Assembly: GCA_012656075.1 (NCBI GenBank)
Contig: JAAKBF010000221.1
Location: 248,001 to 312,000 of the forward strand
Length of the DNA stretch: 64,000 nt
Direction: 5' to 3'
DNA from: Phytophthora hibernalis
Lineage: Eukaryota; Oomycota; Peronosporomycetes; Peronosporales; Peronosporaceae
Shown here: one piece after another, positions 25,401 through 35,722 of the stretch
How positions within the stretch are numbered: the first letter of the stretch is position 1
Layout of the letters: each line of letters opens with the position of its first letter
Notes under the pieces: generated by a model
The model's input: the letters and a program-made list of their open reading frames with translations, nothing else
Told to the model about the DNA's origin: nothing
Database searches by the model: none
Made by a program: the position numbers and the translations under genes

Positions 25401-25610
25401 AGCGACCAGATACGGCAAGCAGGTCGCCTCCTCCTCATATCGTCGTCCAGTCTTGTGTTGAGGCCGCTGCATTTCTTGAAAATGTGCCGAAACCACTTCA
25501 ACTTCGAATACAGCTCTGTGATTGGCTGATGAAACTTTAATTTTCAGAACCCAAAAAGCGATGGCGATCACCGCTAGAATCATCAAAAAAACATTAAAAG
25601 TCAACCTCAT
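22469..25610 (-). CDS. Multi-IQ-motif protein with N-terminal hydrophobic segment
   Basis: Three exons, about 25610-24305, 24240-23060 and 22993-22469. About eight IQ calmodulin-binding motifs (IQxxxRGxxxR type) are visible: ATQIQKIVRGIAAR, GATHIQAWYRGQ, VATEIQRCYRGWKGR, IIAQRVYRGFRLR, VSIQRIYKGYAFRK, GEIQRIFRGYRGR and two weaker ones. Between the two IQ clusters is a TPR-like stretch (LDLAILCQCHDQFSRAETNYANAL) and a repeated Cys-rich element (CARCKGCNLESC). The first residues form a hydrophobic segment (FNVFLMILAVIAIAFWVL) that could be a signal anchor, unusual for an IQ protein; alternatively the true first exon lies elsewhere. The C-terminal exon after intron 2 contains SFRMDGYDLDACVTYSGFF, which I do not recognise. 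A cytoskeletal or ciliary calcium-responsive scaffold is plausible but unproven. Confidence 0.65.
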
Positions 25611-25670
25611 TTTTACTTGACGTTTTACAAATCAATGTCATATTTAGATAAATGTAGAATATTAATGGAC

Positions 25671-25989
25671 GTGGGGTTAGGTGATAAAAATCCAAAACCC
25701 CACCATTTTTAATAGAACCACCGTTGCCGAGCAAAAATGGGGTTTTACGCAACCCTGGTCCTGGCTGAAACTAGGTCCTACTGGTTACAGCCTCCAACAG
25801 AGCCTGCATGATCCTTTAGCAACTCGCTTACTTGTAATAACCTTAAAACACCATGCAAATGCTGTTGGCTGAACATATTCGATTTGGTCTGGAGGATGGG
25901 TGGGTGGAACTTTTAAATTATGAGATTTTGGGGTGGGTGGATTGAATAAATGGATTATTCCCACTTTAAAAAACCACTCCGCAACCCTG
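25671..25989. repeat. Inverted-repeat-rich AT segment, MITE-like
   Basis: Non-coding gap before DCAF7. GTGGGGTT (25671-25678) pairs with AACCCCAC (25696-25703). AAAACCCC...ATTTTT (about 25694-25709) pairs imperfectly with AAAAATGGGGTTTT (25733-25746). A related GGGGTGGGTGG lies near 25930. CGCAACCCTG occurs twice as a direct repeat (25748-25757 and 25980-25989), the second copy touching the DCAF7 ATG. The nested repeats suggest a small foldback element inserted in the promoter, but I cannot define clean terminal repeats. Confidence 0.35.
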
Positions 25990-27293
25990 ATGGCGACGCC
26001 CCAGCGCACGGTGCTCTGTGACCGCCCCTTCCTCACGTACTCGACGCGGGACCGTCTGTATGGGCTCTGCTGGCGACCAGACGTCAGCTCTCTGCGTATC
26101 GCCGCGTCCACCTTCATTTCGGGCGAGTACGCCAACAAGATCGAGGTAAAACACTTATTTCCGAAACCTTTGGCGCGTTTTCCTTATTTTATTGCTTATT
26201 TATTAGATCTTCCACCCGACACCCAACCAGAAGGAGGTCGTCTCGGCGATGGAGATCGCCCACACGTACCCGCCCACCAAGATCATGTGGTCTCCGGCCT
26301 CGCTCCACTCGCAGGTGGAGTTGCTGGCCACGACCGCCGACTTCTTGCGGCTCTGGAAGATATCGGACTCGTCCATTGAGATGCATTCGAGATTCACAGA
26401 GGTGCGTGGCTATTGTTTTATTATATTATGCGTAGCTCTTCTGAGTGCAGTGTTTTTCTGCTCTGTCTATTGCAGAAAAAGAATAATAATGATGCTTGCG
26501 CGCCACTCACCAGCTTTGATTGGAATGAAGTGGAGCCCAACATCATCGGGACCTCCAGTACCGGCACCACATGCACGATCTGGGACATCAATGTACGTCT
26601 CCGAAGTGCTGGATATACTGTGTGGTGTACCCGTGACCTGATCTTTTTCCTTTTTTGGTATGCTGCAGCAACCGACATCACCTAAACATCAAATTGTGGC
26701 TCATGACACAGAAGTGTACGACATCGCGTTCTCCAGTAGCGATCCAAAGAAATTTGCATCAGTGGGTGGGGATGGTTCATTGCGGTTGTTCGACTTGAGG
26801 TAAGCAGCGTAACGTGCGTTGAGTTATGAATTTCACTGAAGTGGCTGTTCTTCTGCCGGCCAGGTCCTTGGCATCGAGCACTATCGTATACGAGGAGCCG
26901 AACAAGGCATCACTTCTCAGGTTGGCGTGGAACAAACGGGATGACCGCTTCATCGCTACTTTCGCCGACGACAGCACCAAAATTTCTGTGATCGACTTGC
27001 GCCGCCCCATTTTTCCGATGGCGGAGTTGGATCAGCACAAGGCAGGTGTCAACTCAATGTCGTGGTCGCCGCACTCGCGATATGATCTCTGCAGCGCTGG
27101 CGAAGATAACACTGCAATTGTGTATGATATTTGCGCGGGCATGATGACGTCCGGAGAAAATGTGGATGGACCCTGGAGCAGCTACACCCTGTTGAAATCG
27201 GACGAGCCAATCAACCAAATCCGATGGTCGCCAACAGAACCGAACTGCATCGCACTCTGCGATGAGAAGGCGTTGCATGTCGTACAGATGTAG
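25990..27293 (+). CDS. DCAF7: WD40 adaptor DCAF7/WDR68 (TTG1/HAN11 family)
   Basis: WD-repeat scaffold that binds DYRK/HIPK kinases in animals and is the TTG1 regulator in plants. Five exons join to about 340 residues. Diagnostic strings: YPPTKIMWSPAS, FLRLWKI, NNNDACAPLTSFDWNEVEPNIIGTSS (the family's most conserved block), TTCTIWDIN, AHDTEVYDIAFSS, FASVGGDGSLRLFDLR, LLRLAWNKRDDRFIAT, VIDLRRPIFPMAELDQHKA and a final INQIRWSPTEPNCIALC. Length and repeat order match the family. Start ATG at 25990 directly follows a repeat-rich promoter. No frame break seen. Confidence 0.93.
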
Positions 27294-27690
27294 CAGCAAG
27301 GCAGCACTCATTCGTGTTTTCTTATTATTGGTAACAATAAGTTGCTAACGGCCAAATTCAGCGTAAGCATTGAGTGATCACAGATGATAACAAGCTTCAA
27401 TCCAGTGGAATCCACCCATCCATCCAGCTACGTTCCCCAGCTAATCGCACCTAGTAATGAAAAAGATGATACAGCAGCGGTACGTAATTTCGGAGATTTA
27501 CAGCGTATGCGGTGTACTTGGACTTAGTGGAAGACATTTTCACACAATTATAATCTGTCGCGAATTACTCGAGACAGCACTTCAGACCGTCCAGGCCTGT
27601 CGAATAAGCAAGTACTGTAGTACCTGCCACGCATATTGCTCAATCGTTTTTACGTGATTTTGTTGGTGATTAACTGCTGGTCTTCTGCGT
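27294..27690. other. Intergenic, no supported feature
   Basis: About 400 bases after DCAF7. Only short open frames without family resemblance, and a near-palindromic AAGTACTGTAGTACC at about 27610. Confidence 0.5.
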
Positions 27691-29230
27691 TTGTACACTC
27701 TTGGTGATTCTGTGGAGATGAAGCTCGTCGTCGGCTTGCAGCAATCGTACAGTGACTGTGTTCTAGACCTCATGTCAACAATGGGCGTGTCTGTCATGAT
27801 TGTCAGAAACTACATGAATCAATACAACATCGTTCTGACGGACTTTGGATTCGACCTTCAGGCAGACGACGAATGGATGGCACAAATGTTGAATAAGGCG
27901 CAAATATTTGTGGTGTAGTTTCAGATATGGCGACCCGTTTCGTACTTTCACCTAGGCTGATTCTTACCACCACAAAAATGAAGGATTTGCTCCATTGTGT
28001 TCCCAAAAGTGGTAACCGAGTTGCGAACGCCGCCAGTCCCAGCATCAGCAGTCCCGCTTTGAGACGACCTAAAGAAACAACGGACTGTGCAACGCCAAAT
28101 TGTGGAACGCTCTGCACAAACCATTTTCCGACGAAACAGCAATCCTCGTATGAGGAAACAAGCCGATCCCAGCGAGTGTTGCTTCATGCACTGCATGCTC
28201 TGTTCGTTATCTAAGGCGTTGTGATCTTGGCACTGCACATTCATGCATCCAGACACACATCATTAGTAGAGTGCATGCTTACAGTACGTACAACCTATGA
28301 CTGGGTCAACCCCGTCTGTTTCAAGCTAAACTTCGCTTGTCACAACCTCAGAATCATTGGTATCAAGGAAGAAGTGCAGGAAGCCTGGAAAAATTTCCAT
28401 ACCAATACCACGGTAAAGCTTCAATTCCTGTATTGCACTGCTTTCGCGGTACCTGATAGCTTTCAGACATTTCACCGACTGAAAGAAACCCGAGTGTACA
28501 ACTCAACAATTGTGGAGTTGGGGGGCTGGATCTGCGATCACAAATGCACACCACCCCGAAATGTCTTCCTTGTCCGTGATTCGAGTGAACTTGACGAGTG
28601 GTTACTCCCAATTGCCTTTCAGTCACTAGATTTTCCACATATCCTTTTGTGAGACGAATTTGCAGACACTGCTGGACGACTTGGACTCCAAGTGGCACTA
28701 CGGCTCTGGAATCTATCTTGAAAATAGTGAGCTCACCGTTGTGCCATCCTCACTTGTCCGCTTACAACCTTATTGTTATATCTCACCTTGGCTGGCAACC
28801 CCATCGCAGCATTTCCACCATAACTCTTTGAGTATGGGTATATGCAAAATATCGTACTTGGTCGTACCACAGTGCGAGAGCAAACCGTAGTGCAACCCAT
28901 TCAAGGTCCGGCTATGGTAGACATCACCAACACCAACATCTCGTTCTTTTGGTCTTGGATTGACTCGCTAGTCGAAAATATGCTGGACATTACACCAGCA
29001 ATTACTGCAGGTGGCTCCACATACTGCTCGCAACGAGAAAATATCATGAGCTGTCTCGCCGATGCTTTCAGCTCAGCGACCCTTTTCAACCAGGGCACTC
29101 TGTTCTGCTCATGAACTCGTCTGAAGCAAATTGGGATATTTTGCGCGCTCCTGTTGACTGCTCACCTGTGATCCTATTTCCGCTCGAGGCAATTGTACGC
29201 CATCACCGAGGTGAAGGGATAGCGTGGATT
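27691..29230 (+). pseudogene. Broken member of an oomycete leucine-rich-repeat surface protein family
   Basis: A run of open segments in changing frames that together read like one protein: QADDEWMAQMLNKAQIFVV, then MATRFVLSPRLILTTTKMKDLL, a Cys/Ser linker, ALHIHASRHTSL, a section with LRR-like spacing (FQTFHRLKETRVYNSTIVELGG, FQSLDFPHILL, YLENSELTVVPSSLVRLQPY), then NTNISFFWSWIDSLVENMLD and MNSSEANWDIL. I recognise this order from a Phytophthora family of membrane LRR proteins, from memory only. At least four frame changes and a stop after QIFVV. Because this assembly has many false deletions, it could be a live gene; the poorly matching 3' end after 29160 favours decay. Confidence 0.45.
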
Positions 29231-29313
29231 CACGAATCCTCACGACACTTTTTCACGTTTGTGGAATTGGTTTTCTACAGTAGTGCTAAGGCTGCGTACT
29301 GCAGACCACAATT

Positions 29314-29423
29314 CCAGCGGAATTTGCGTTCCAGCGGATTGGCCGATCCGCTGTCGTGTACTGCGTGTAATTCGAGCGGATTTTCGGGCCTAATCCAGCG
29401 GATCTCACCACAGGCAGCGGATT
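29314..29423. repeat. Cluster of CAGCGGAT repeats with a hairpin
   Basis: The core AGCGGA(T/A) occurs five times forward (29314, 29331, 29374, 29395, 29414) and once inverted (29345). CAGCGGAT at 29332-29339 and ATCCGCTG at 29346-29353 form a short hairpin. Lies between the broken LRR gene and the 3' end of the minus-strand ANL gene. Spacing is irregular, so it is not a simple tandem repeat. Confidence 0.5.
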
Positions 29424-29578
29424 AATCCAGCTGATTGAACAGATGTAGTCTTCACAACAACATATTTTCCAAAGAGAAGTTGAAAGTGCACTATACATTA
29501 TACGACGACTTCTCCATCTCTACCTGCGATATACTACGTAGTACGATGTAGTCTTGCCACAATGTATGAACAACTCTT

Positions 29579-31074
29579 TCACTCAGGCGTACATAAGTTT
29601 TCCGGCCGGGCTACAGGGTAAAAGTTCGCCATCTCAACGACCAATGCATCGCGCAGGGCTGGCAAGTCGTGGTCGACGCACCACTTCTTTAAATCTGATG
29701 TGTTAACAGCAGCCCCGTCTTCAAAACAACACGAATTCGGATGATGCCTTGTATGCGGTTCGCTTCACTCTGAATAAGCACGAGAGTATCTGAAACCCCG
29801 GGATGCGCAACAATCACAGCTTCGATCTCGTTCGGAAAGTATGCCGTGCGCTGATCCTGCCACTCGACTTCTACAGCTGGGCGGAGACGTCCCTGGAGCC
29901 ATACGCAGTCAAATCCATTGGCGTCTTGCGTGATAATACCGAGGTCAGACGTATGATGCGCCGACAGATTAAAGCGGTGCAGCTCGTGCTCCTTGACGTA
30001 TCCCATAGATTGCCACGGGGTCTTCATCGTGACCTCACCGTTGTCTTCGGTGCGAGTTTCCACTCCAGGCCACACACTGCCAACATAAAGTTGTTTCTCA
30101 TTACTCTCCATCTCCTGCAGCTCATCGCCAAACTTTTTCCCATGCAGATACCAAGCCGCCATGTCCCCCATCTCCGTCGAACCATAGTTCTGCATCAGCA
30201 GCAGTCCATACTCGGCCCGCATTTTGCGAAACAGCGGCAGAGAGAGACGCGTGCCCGCACAATACGGAACGTCGGCATGCAGCGCAGTCGGCTGCATGGC
30301 AGCGAGTGCGGTGTACGTCCCAGGCGTCGCGTACAGCGCCGTAAACAGCTCACTGCGCTGAGCAAGCAGCGTGTAGAGCCCCACGGCGCTGGAGGCGAAG
30401 CAAAGTTCTGATTGCGCGTCGTACGGCGACGTGAACAGCGCGAAGATGGTGTTGATGGAGAAGGCGTGCGAGATGGAAGTGCCGCAGATAATGCGTGCCG
30501 GGCCCTTGGGGAAGAGCTGCTGGTGCGTCGACTCGCCTTGCAACAGCATGTGCTCCCACTTACAGGGCACGACCTTGGGCGAGCCGACACTACCGGACGT
30601 GAGCATGCAGACGCAGCCGTTCTTGGCGATTTCCTCGTCTCGTAACCACGGGATGACGGCCGATTCGGTGGTCGAGTCCCCTGCGGCTTGTACATTGGCG
30701 TCGTCCTGCACGGCCACGGACGTTGTCGAGTCGTCCACAGTGAGCACTTTGCAGACACCCGTCTGCGTTTTCACGTGCTCCAGCAGCGCCACGCGACTGC
30801 GACCCACGAGGATGCACACACTCTGCAACTGCATGGCCGCCAGTATGCACGCGACGCTCGTTCGGTCGTTGTCCAGCACGAGGATGAAAGCCTCGCCGCG
30901 CTTGACGCCCGCACGCTGCAGCAGCGACAGCCCCAGTGGTTGAAGCTCCGCGCGCAAACCACCACGTAGCAACTGCACGTGACTGTCGCCATCCTGCACA
31001 AGCGCTGGGGAGGCGACGCGGCCATCAGCAGTGAACAGTGCCAGCTCTCCATGCTTCACACCGAGATGCGCCAT
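29579..31074 (-). CDS. AMP-forming acyl/aryl-CoA synthetase-like enzyme (ANL superfamily)
   Basis: Adenylate-forming enzyme of about 500 residues in one exon. Core motifs: the phosphate loop CMLTSGSVGSPKVVPCKWEH (TSGSTGxPK with Val for Thr), ISHAFSINTIFALF, MQNYGSTEMGDMAAW (A5), HTSDLGIITQDANG (A7), WLQGRLRPAVEVEWQ (A8) and YFPNEIEAVIVAHPGV. At the C-terminus a CCCC run on plus (29713-29716) is one base short. Adding it turns the false end LLLTHQI into VNTSDLKKWCVDHDLPAL and extends the protein to the stop at 29579-29581. The N-terminal domain is short, with no carrier-protein or reductase domain attached. The substrate cannot be told from sequence. Confidence 0.82.
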
Positions 31075-31096
31075 TGCTACCGGTGCGTTTACTGAG

Positions 31097-31163
31097 ATCC
31101 GAAATTAGAGATATTCCGAAAATAACCTAAATTCGTGGCCTGTTATTTTCGGACTTTTCGGAT
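31097..31163. promoter_or_regulatory. Nested inverted repeats in a divergent promoter
   Basis: In the 105-base gap between two divergent start codons, an outer pair ATCCGAAA (31097-31104)/TTTCGGAT (31156-31163) encloses an inner pair TCCGAAAATAAC (31115-31126)/GTTATTTTCGGA (31142-31153). All arms are perfect. The TCCGAAA core thus occurs four times, symmetric about the gap centre. This could be a bidirectional operator for a dimeric factor or a cruciform. Confidence 0.6.
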
Positions 31164-31179
31164 GAAAGGACGTCAGTAG

Positions 31180-33460
31180 ATGATGGCCAAACGGAGAGCC
31201 GCGCAAAAAGCGAAGGCGGCGCTGGCCGTGGTCAGCGAGGATGCGGGGAGTGATAGGGAGTTGAAGAGAGAAGATGCAGATGCAAGTGAGTCCAGCTTCG
31301 AGGGCTCAAGTAGCGCTAGTGAAGAGGAGAGCGAGGTGGAGTCGAAGCGACTGCGCAAGGCGGGAATATCCGAGAAGAAGTACGAATTTAGCAGATCCAG
31401 CTCGTCCGACAGTAGCAGTGCAGAGGAGAAGGCATCAGCCATGACGCAGCGGAAGAAGAGGTCGAGACTTGTGAGGCCTACGAAGGAAAGCAGCGACTCT
31501 AGCAGCTCCGATGAACTGAGCGCGTTCGGCGGTGACGTGAAGGAAAGTGTACAGAGAAAGAAGCCGAACACTTTGAAAACTAGGCAGAAGACGAAAGTAA
31601 GCAACGTTCAAGAATTGAGTTCGTCCAGCAGTGACGATGAAAGCGGGATGGACGAGGAACGGCGGCCGCGCACAACTCCAGTGAGAATCAAGAGAGATAT
31701 GAAACGTGTGAGTGACTCCAACAGGATTAAAATTGAGGGCTCATCTGGAAGCAGCAGTGAAGAGGACAGTGTATCGGAGGTGAAAGGGCCACTCAAGAAA
31801 CTTGCGCCGAGGAGCGACAACAAACAGGTTAACTCCAGCAACACAAAGGGATCGAGTTCGTCTAGCAGCAGTGGTGACGATAGCGAGTTGGAACAGAACC
31901 CACTGCAAATGAAGAATCTGGTTCCGGTGAAGAACATAATAACTACGACGGAATTGAGGAAGTCGAGCAAATTTGAACTTTTGAGCTCGTCTAGCAGCAG
32001 TGACAGCGAGTTGGAGAAGCAAGAACCACAACAAATTACTAGTCCGTTGAAGAGCAGCCCAAATGCGAGGAGTGCGAACGATTTTAGCGACTTTAAAGAG
32101 TTGAGTTCGTCCAGCAGTGCGGAAGACAACGACAAGAAGCAGAACATGAACGACCCGTTGAACATCGAGCCGAAAACGTACGATATTGAACCCGAATCGG
32201 ACAGTAGCGGGGAGGGTCTGCTTCGGAGACAGATTCAGACGTGGCGTGGCCGCCACAAGAAACGAAGAAGGATGACAACTCTGGTGAGGATGATATCGTG
32301 GAGGAAAGCAATAAAGGAAGTGCTTTGGAATCTGAAGAGGACGAGTGGCAAGATGAAGGGAAATTTGCTGAAGATGAAGTTGAAAATGATGGAAATTTGT
32401 CAGATGGCGAGGTCAGACAAGCAAAGTATGTGATGCGTAACATCACTTCGTTTGTACCTCTCATTGAGGAAACTGCAATTCGCCGTGGAGTAAAGCCTAC
32501 TGGACCGCCAATCGAATTTGCTACAACGCACTTGGACGAATATGCCCGGTAAGTTCTAGCAGATACATTCCATGACCCTGCTTTATGATGATCACCCGGC
32601 TGTATATCGTGATCTAATGGCCATTGTGCTGCTTTGGTGTACAGAAAGTTTCGGTGGCCTCAGCATGTGCGGAACCTGCGAAATGCTGAGTACGTTTCGC
32701 TCGAGGCTTCATTGCTGGTGTGTACAGAGTACCTAACCTAGTAAATTACTTGCTGCAGCTTTTCTCAAGATCCATCTGAAATTTTGGAGGACTATGAGGT
32801 TCTACCAGAGGCCAAACAGCGAGGTACAGAAGATCAAGATGACCACGACGCGCTGAAGGAATGCGCGTTTGCACAAGTACCGCGCCCTATAGTAGCCCTG
32901 GCTGCTGAGGCTCTGCATCGCTCGTCGCGAAAGCGCAAGCGAGCTGCTGGCAGTGAGAATCGGGAAGAAACAAGTGAACAGACTCCTTCTGCCTCTGCGC
33001 TGCTGAATATTGCCCGAATTGGTGGGCGTTTTGGGGATAAGTTTGTCGAATCCTTGCTTTCTGCAAACGGGAAGGCGCTCCAAGGTATTGACAACGGCTG
33101 TGATTACGACAAACGATGCTGGTGAGAAGTCAACTCGTCAATGATTTTGCACAAATGATTGGGCACGAATCCTGACCCTGTGTATGAACTGTTGCTTAGG
33201 TCTTCGCTTCCGACGAAGAAAAAGCCAATTGCGAACTGGCGGTTTGTTCTTGAGCACGTACGAAGAACCATGTGTAGGCCAGATGACCCTGACGCTGCTA
33301 TCTACCCACCCATGAAGCAAGAGTGAGTTGATGCATGGTTCGTTAAATTTCATTCGGTACTGACCTGATTGTTTGCAGGACTCTCGAGCGCATTACGAAG
33401 CGCCTAAAAATCTGTACGGGCATACGACAAAGCACGAGGAATACGACATTTTCAAAGTAA
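31180..33460 (+). CDS. Acidic serine-cluster nuclear protein (Nopp140-like composition), unknown family
   Basis: Five exons. Residues 1 to about 350 alternate basic stretches with 8 acidic serine clusters (SSSSSDDES, SSGSSSEEDS, SSSSSSSGDDSELE, LLSSSSSSDSELE, LSSSSSAEDND), ideal casein kinase 2 targets, as in Nopp140/SRP40-type nucleolar chaperones. The second half is different and looks folded: EETAIRRGVKPTGPPIEF, KFRWPQHVRNLRNA, IGGRFGDKFVESLLSANGKAL, WRFVLEHVRRTMCRPDDPDAAIYPPM. I do not recognise that half. One missing base at the GGG run 32214-32216 joins SGEG to SASETDSDVAW. Exon joins at 32548, about 32690, about 33122 and about 33322 are all in phase. Nuclear localisation is inferred from Lys/Arg patches. 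Confidence 0.65.
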
Positions 33461-33633
33461 CATCGGCCAACTCAAACAACAGGACAACAGAAGGTGACAA
33501 CTGATAATGCTTCGACCGGGCCAGTAGCCGTAACCAGCAACGTCTATTAGCTCCAGTAGGTTCCCTTACATTGGCGACTACACTGGCATTCAATCCATTC
33601 AAGTCTTGCTGTGTCTGATGATCAAAGCCAGCC

Positions 33634-35483
33634 TTAGGTCTTGAGCGCTTTTTTCTTCTTCTTGTACTTATCGAAGTACGCCTGCACCTTCTGGTTGTAG
33701 TTCTTGTCGCGCTTTTGCTGGTTGGCCGTCTTCACAATGACCTGCAGCACGTCCTCATCGTTTAGCATATGCTCCTTGCCAACACGCTGCGGGTTGTACT
33801 TCGTGCTCGTGCCCCACACCAGCGCATAGTTGAAGTTATCAAGCATGTCTTTTGAAATCTGTTGAACGGCGCAGTCAGCAAAAACAGCTTCCCACCACAC
33901 AATTTGAGTATGTACCGCAAGAGCTAGGACGTACCGACATGCACGCAGACTGGACACTGACACCTTTCCGCTCCGAACCCAAGACGACAGGTTCCTCAAA
34001 TTGCGGGGCCTACAAATCAGTACCAAAAAGAACTAAGCAACAACTCCAGAACTTGCAACGTCAATAACGTGTATCGCACCTCGCCGCGGCGTTTGGTGTA
34101 GACACGTGTCAGTCCCATGTAGTCCCACATCTTGGCCAGAAGCGTGTCGAAGTTAAGCTAAACCACGAAGCCTACAGTTAGTGTGACTGCGAGCGTGCGT
34201 TCGAATAAAATGGAACGTACTGCTGGGCGATCGCCGTGCTCACAGGCGATGACAGTCGAGTTGGGCATCCGTGCCAATCGGTCCACATCTTCGATCGACA
34301 CAACGTCAATCTTGTTGTATACGTACAAGCACTTGACATACTTTCGGTTGCCTTCGATCACATCGATCAGATCATCCGTCGTGCAGTCTTCACGGAACAG
34401 CACCTCGCAGTTGTGAAGCTTGTACTCGTGCAGAATCTTGTACACTGTTTGGTACGGATCGTCCCCGAGCTGATAAGATCGGAGTCATCAAGGAATGCAC
34501 TGTCAGGATCGGGAGCTAAAGAGGAGGCCTACATAATATAGCGTACCTTGGTTAGGCGAAGAGTGCTGTTGAACGTGATACCACCGCCATTTTTCTTGCG
34601 AAAGTAAATGTCAGGCGGTTGACGGTTAAGACGCAAACCAACAGTCTCCAGTTCGTTCTCCAGAATCTCACGGTGACGGTTGCCAGCCTCGCGACCAGCA
34701 TCCAGCACCATCAGGATCATGTCGGCGGACTTGGCCACGGCAATCACCTCTCGTCCACGTCCTCGTCCGTGCGCGGCACCTTCAATAATACCCGGAAGAT
34801 CCAGTAGCTTCATGCCAATAACAGCAAAATGTAAGTTCTGATCTCATAGCTCATGTCCTTCCAGATCATTCAGCTCACCTGGATGCGGACGTCGTTGTAG
34901 ATCAAGTTGCCAGGAATGCACGTCAACGTCGTGAACTCCACCGCGTTCGTCTCCGACTGCGTCTCCGTCAGCTGACTGTAATGCATCACATCAGAGTGTG
35001 TACGTGAGTACGCCATTGTAGACAGCTACTGACTGCCACTACCTCAGCATCGTCGATTTTCCCACACTAGGGAATCCAATCAGCGCGACGCGTCCATCAC
35101 CACTCTTGGCCACATCGAAGCCTGCCATGAGTTACAGCAAGAAACAGACTTAACGACCCCGTACACAGCCTTCAATTTTGACTCAAGTCCACACCTTCGC
35201 CGCCACCGCCACTCGACTTTCCCTCCTCAAGAAGCTGCAATTGAAAAACAAGAGGATCAGCATCTGACCATACAAAGACAAAGACAGCAGGACGCACCTC
35301 CGTGCGCAGCTTGGCGAGTTTGGCCTTGAGGCGGCCCAGATGTCCCTCTGTGGCCTTGTTGATCTGCGTCCGCTTCATCTCATCCTCTGCACATGTAGGA
35401 GGTTGGTTAAGCTACAGCCACACAACTCTACTTGCTTCTGAAGGAGACGCACCGATCTCCTTGATACGATCGATGATCCCCAT
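33634..35483 (-). CDS. DRG1: Developmentally regulated GTP-binding protein 1 (Rbg1-type translational GTPase)
   Basis: Obg-family GTPase that associates with translating ribosomes, usually with a DFRP1 partner. Start ATG at 35483 gives MGIIDRIKEI, then EDEMKRTQINKATEGHLGRLKAKLAKLR, the classic DRG N-terminus. GTPase motifs: G1 GFPSVGKST, G3 DLPGIIEGAAHGRGRG, G4 NKID (YVYNKIDVVSIEDVDRLA). The C-terminal TGS part ends near LVWGTSTKYNPQRVG and the Lys-rich KKKKKALKT. About eight short introns, all on minus. No frame break found. Divergent from the SAM carrier gene across a 240-base gap with tandem repeats. Confidence 0.93.
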
Positions 35484-35578
35484 GGTTGCCTCGCGATCCG
35501 CTGCCCCTGAAGTCGCGTCCTGCTTGAGTGAGTTTCCCCGCCAGTCTTCTAGAGGCTGACAGAGCAGGGTACTTTCAA

Positions 35579-35659
35579 GTGTCAAAACCGGGTACGTGCA
35601 TTGTTGTGACAAAATAGGGTGCTTTCATTGCAGTGACAAAATAGGGTGTTGTGACGTTT
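35579..35659. repeat. 27-base tandem repeat, three copies
   Basis: Copies begin at 35579, 35606 and 35633. The second and third share GTGACAAAATAGGGTG exactly; the first is diverged (GTGTCAAAACCGGGTACG). A further degenerate match (CAGGGTACTTTCAA) lies just upstream. The array sits midway in the DRG1/SAM carrier divergent promoter, so it may carry repeated regulator sites. Confidence 0.65.
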
Positions 35660-35722
35660 GCATAAATCGCCCACAGAGCGATCCCGCCGAGCGCGTGCCG
35701 TGGAGCTCATTCCTGCTCCGAG

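Noticed and set aside
24804..25529. 241-codon plus-strand frame
   Set aside because: Antisense of the IQ-motif exon; no splice or family support.
29803..30411. 202-codon plus-strand frame
   Set aside because: Antisense of the ANL enzyme, no conserved motif.
31608..32165. 185-codon Ser/Leu-rich minus frame that looks membrane-like
   Set aside because: Antisense of the acidic serine clusters.
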